DNA from: Notospermus geniculatus
Taxonomy: Eukaryota; Nemertea; Pilidiophora; Heteronemertea; Lineidae
Direction of reading: 5' to 3'
Length of the DNA stretch: 64,000 nt
Assembly (NCBI GenBank): GCA_002633025.1
Contig: NMRB01000010.1
Location: 68,788 to 132,787, forward strand
The position numbers and the translations under genes were made by a program. Below the pieces are notes generated by a model. That model had not been told where the DNA came from. It did not search any database and worked only from the letters and a program-made list of their open reading frames with translations. Of the stretch, positions 62,400 to 64,000 are shown piece by piece. The number at the start of each line of letters is the position of its first letter. The stretch's first letter is position 1.

Positions 62400-63287
62400 G
62401 CTTTCCGATTTTGATGTCATTGTTTATCTTCTCTCAAATAATATAATATCACTGTTTATCTAATTGGCCCACACATTTTCAAATACGGCAACCTTGCTGC
62501 ACGTCTAGGATGACTCACAGAAGTTGGTCCACCATGTTTGAATCCTCAATGTCCTATTACACTTCATTGAGTTTACCGAAGCCCCTCAGGTCATATCAAT
62601 TTTTAAAGTGATTTCGAAATGATTCAGAATCAGTGAGATGTAGGACACAGCGGTTCAATGATCAAGGGAATTTGACCATCAGAATGATGCAGATTCAGCT
62701 GATGTGACATTTAAAAAAAATAATTTACGAGGTTTGACAAATGAATTTTCCTAATAAATCATTAGTGTAAAGGAGAACTACGTGGCCTTTGCCCCTTTCC
62801 CTGGTGATAGATGTTTATCAATTTGACCAAGAAATGTCACGAACTCTGCATAGAATTAATTCTGAGCGAAAGGGTAATTACTCCAGTGGTTGGATATATA
62901 TCATACTCTTAATCATTATCATTGACATTGTCACAGGATTTGGTCCTATTTAACTTTATTTCATACTTTCTGACTCCTGGCTCATACTCTACGAAAAGTA
63001 CAACTGTTTTTAATGATAAACTGCAAGTTTTCAAGAAAACAAGAGTGGAAACATAGTTTCTTGATGGTGTCTTATGATGGTATGATATCACTGGTAACAT
63101 AAAAACTTAAGATGTTACTGTCTTCATCACTTCACAAACCATGACATCACCAATAACATGATATCACTGGAATGCATATGTTCTCTAGCCAATTCCTTTT
63201 TGCATTTCATTGATCTACTCGTTCGGAAGCCATACCATACATGATATGGCGTATCATTTTCAACGGGAATGGACATCCATTCTTGAT
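62400..63287. repeat. Right copy of the 0.9-kb direct duplication
   Basis: Corresponds to 61502-62398, then continues into new sequence (AATGCCGTAAATG). Confidence 0.9.
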
Positions 63288-64000
63288 AATGCCGTAAATG
63301 TAATTCAGTAGTAATGAACATTTGAATGGCTTCATGAATCAAAGCAAATGAAAAACACACCCCTGACAACAAATCCTCAAGACAAATCAGTTAACTCAAG
63401 GAAGAAGCCAAATCAGTGCCAAACTGCAGTCTGTAAAATGATAATGTGGCCATATGTCATCTACCATTATAGCCAACACCCTGCTACACTATTAAGTTTA
63501 AAAATATGTCCACTGGCCAAAGAGTCAGATACTCATCTGGACCAATTTGTACCCCATAAACCAACACTATGAACGTAATCACCAAACAGAGAACAATCAG
63601 TTCTCCTGTTCGTAGACAAATACTGGTTCCTAAGTAAATTTGTCCTGCCCTCCAGTCACTATTACAAATTTACTATCACTTGTATTGTGGCAGTTACTAT
63701 CCGTAATGAAGAAAATGCTTATGTAAGAATCAAGAAAGGGAGAAAAAATAGAAAGAAACTAGCATACTACTCGTCCTATGGACCAGTGGAGGTGGTAGCC
63801 ATAGGGAGTGAGGGGGGTTGTAGGAGCTAAGCTCATTTGATTACATTGGAGAGGTTGGCAGGTTTTCAGAAATTATGCAAGTTTTTCATCGCCATTCGGA
63901 GATTTAAAAAAAACATCACTATCTCTTACTGACCTGCCTGAAGGTTTGATCGTCACCCCTCAGGGGATTTGTTTATGGTATTATGTCTACAAATTGTATA
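63288..64000. other. No gene seen
   Basis: A 74-codon frame at 63348-63572 has no recognisable domain. A purine-rich stretch at 63720-63765 and a short G-rich stretch near 63810 are the only oddities. Confidence 0.5.

Overview
The window reads as non-coding-rich genomic DNA from an invertebrate animal, most likely a marine bilaterian. It is AT-rich with long introns, dense in inverted-repeat (MITE-like) elements and tRNA-derived or short retroposons, and its one clear gene is an intron-split animal transcription factor. There are no operons, phage or bacterial features. I cannot fix the phylum: the protein is clearly a BCL11 (CTIP/EVI9) orthologue, but nothing typed here separates lophotrochozoan from ambulacrarian.

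The gene runs on the minus strand. A CCHC-finger exon lies at 50536-50961 and a large terminal exon carrying six more zinc fingers lies at 19811-22032, separated by a 28.5-kb intron. Both splice junctions are visible and join in phase 1 (Thr codon, then a split Glu codon). Together they encode about 881 residues, the normal length for a BCL11 protein lacking only its first exon. Exon 1, which in vertebrates carries the N-terminal NuRD-recruiting motif, was not found and is probably to the right of the window. A polyadenylation signal lies about 420 bases past the stop.

Layout: 1-19.4 kb is the downstream flank, with a 4-copy tandem repeat, several foldback/MITE elements, poly-G runs, an N gap, and one weak promoter/first-exon candidate near 7.9 kb. 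19.4-22.0 kb is the terminal exon and 3' UTR. 22.0-50.5 kb is the intron, with MITEs, a tRNA-derived SINE with a 12-bp target-site duplication, and a 33-bp minisatellite. 50.5-51.0 kb is the CCHC exon. 51-64 kb is upstream intron or flank, with two copies of a short hairpin-bearing retroposon family.

Three places with one or two n bases (43063, 48614-48615, 62399) are each flanked by direct, nearly identical copies of 0.9-1.8 kb. These look like unmerged overlapping contig or haplotype ends rather than real duplications.

The most interesting observation is that every unit of the minisatellite inside the BCL11 intron contains TGACCA, the sequence read by the C-terminal fingers of vertebrate BCL11A, and those fingers are almost unchanged in this protein. 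The array has 8 units in one assembled copy and at least 18 in the other.
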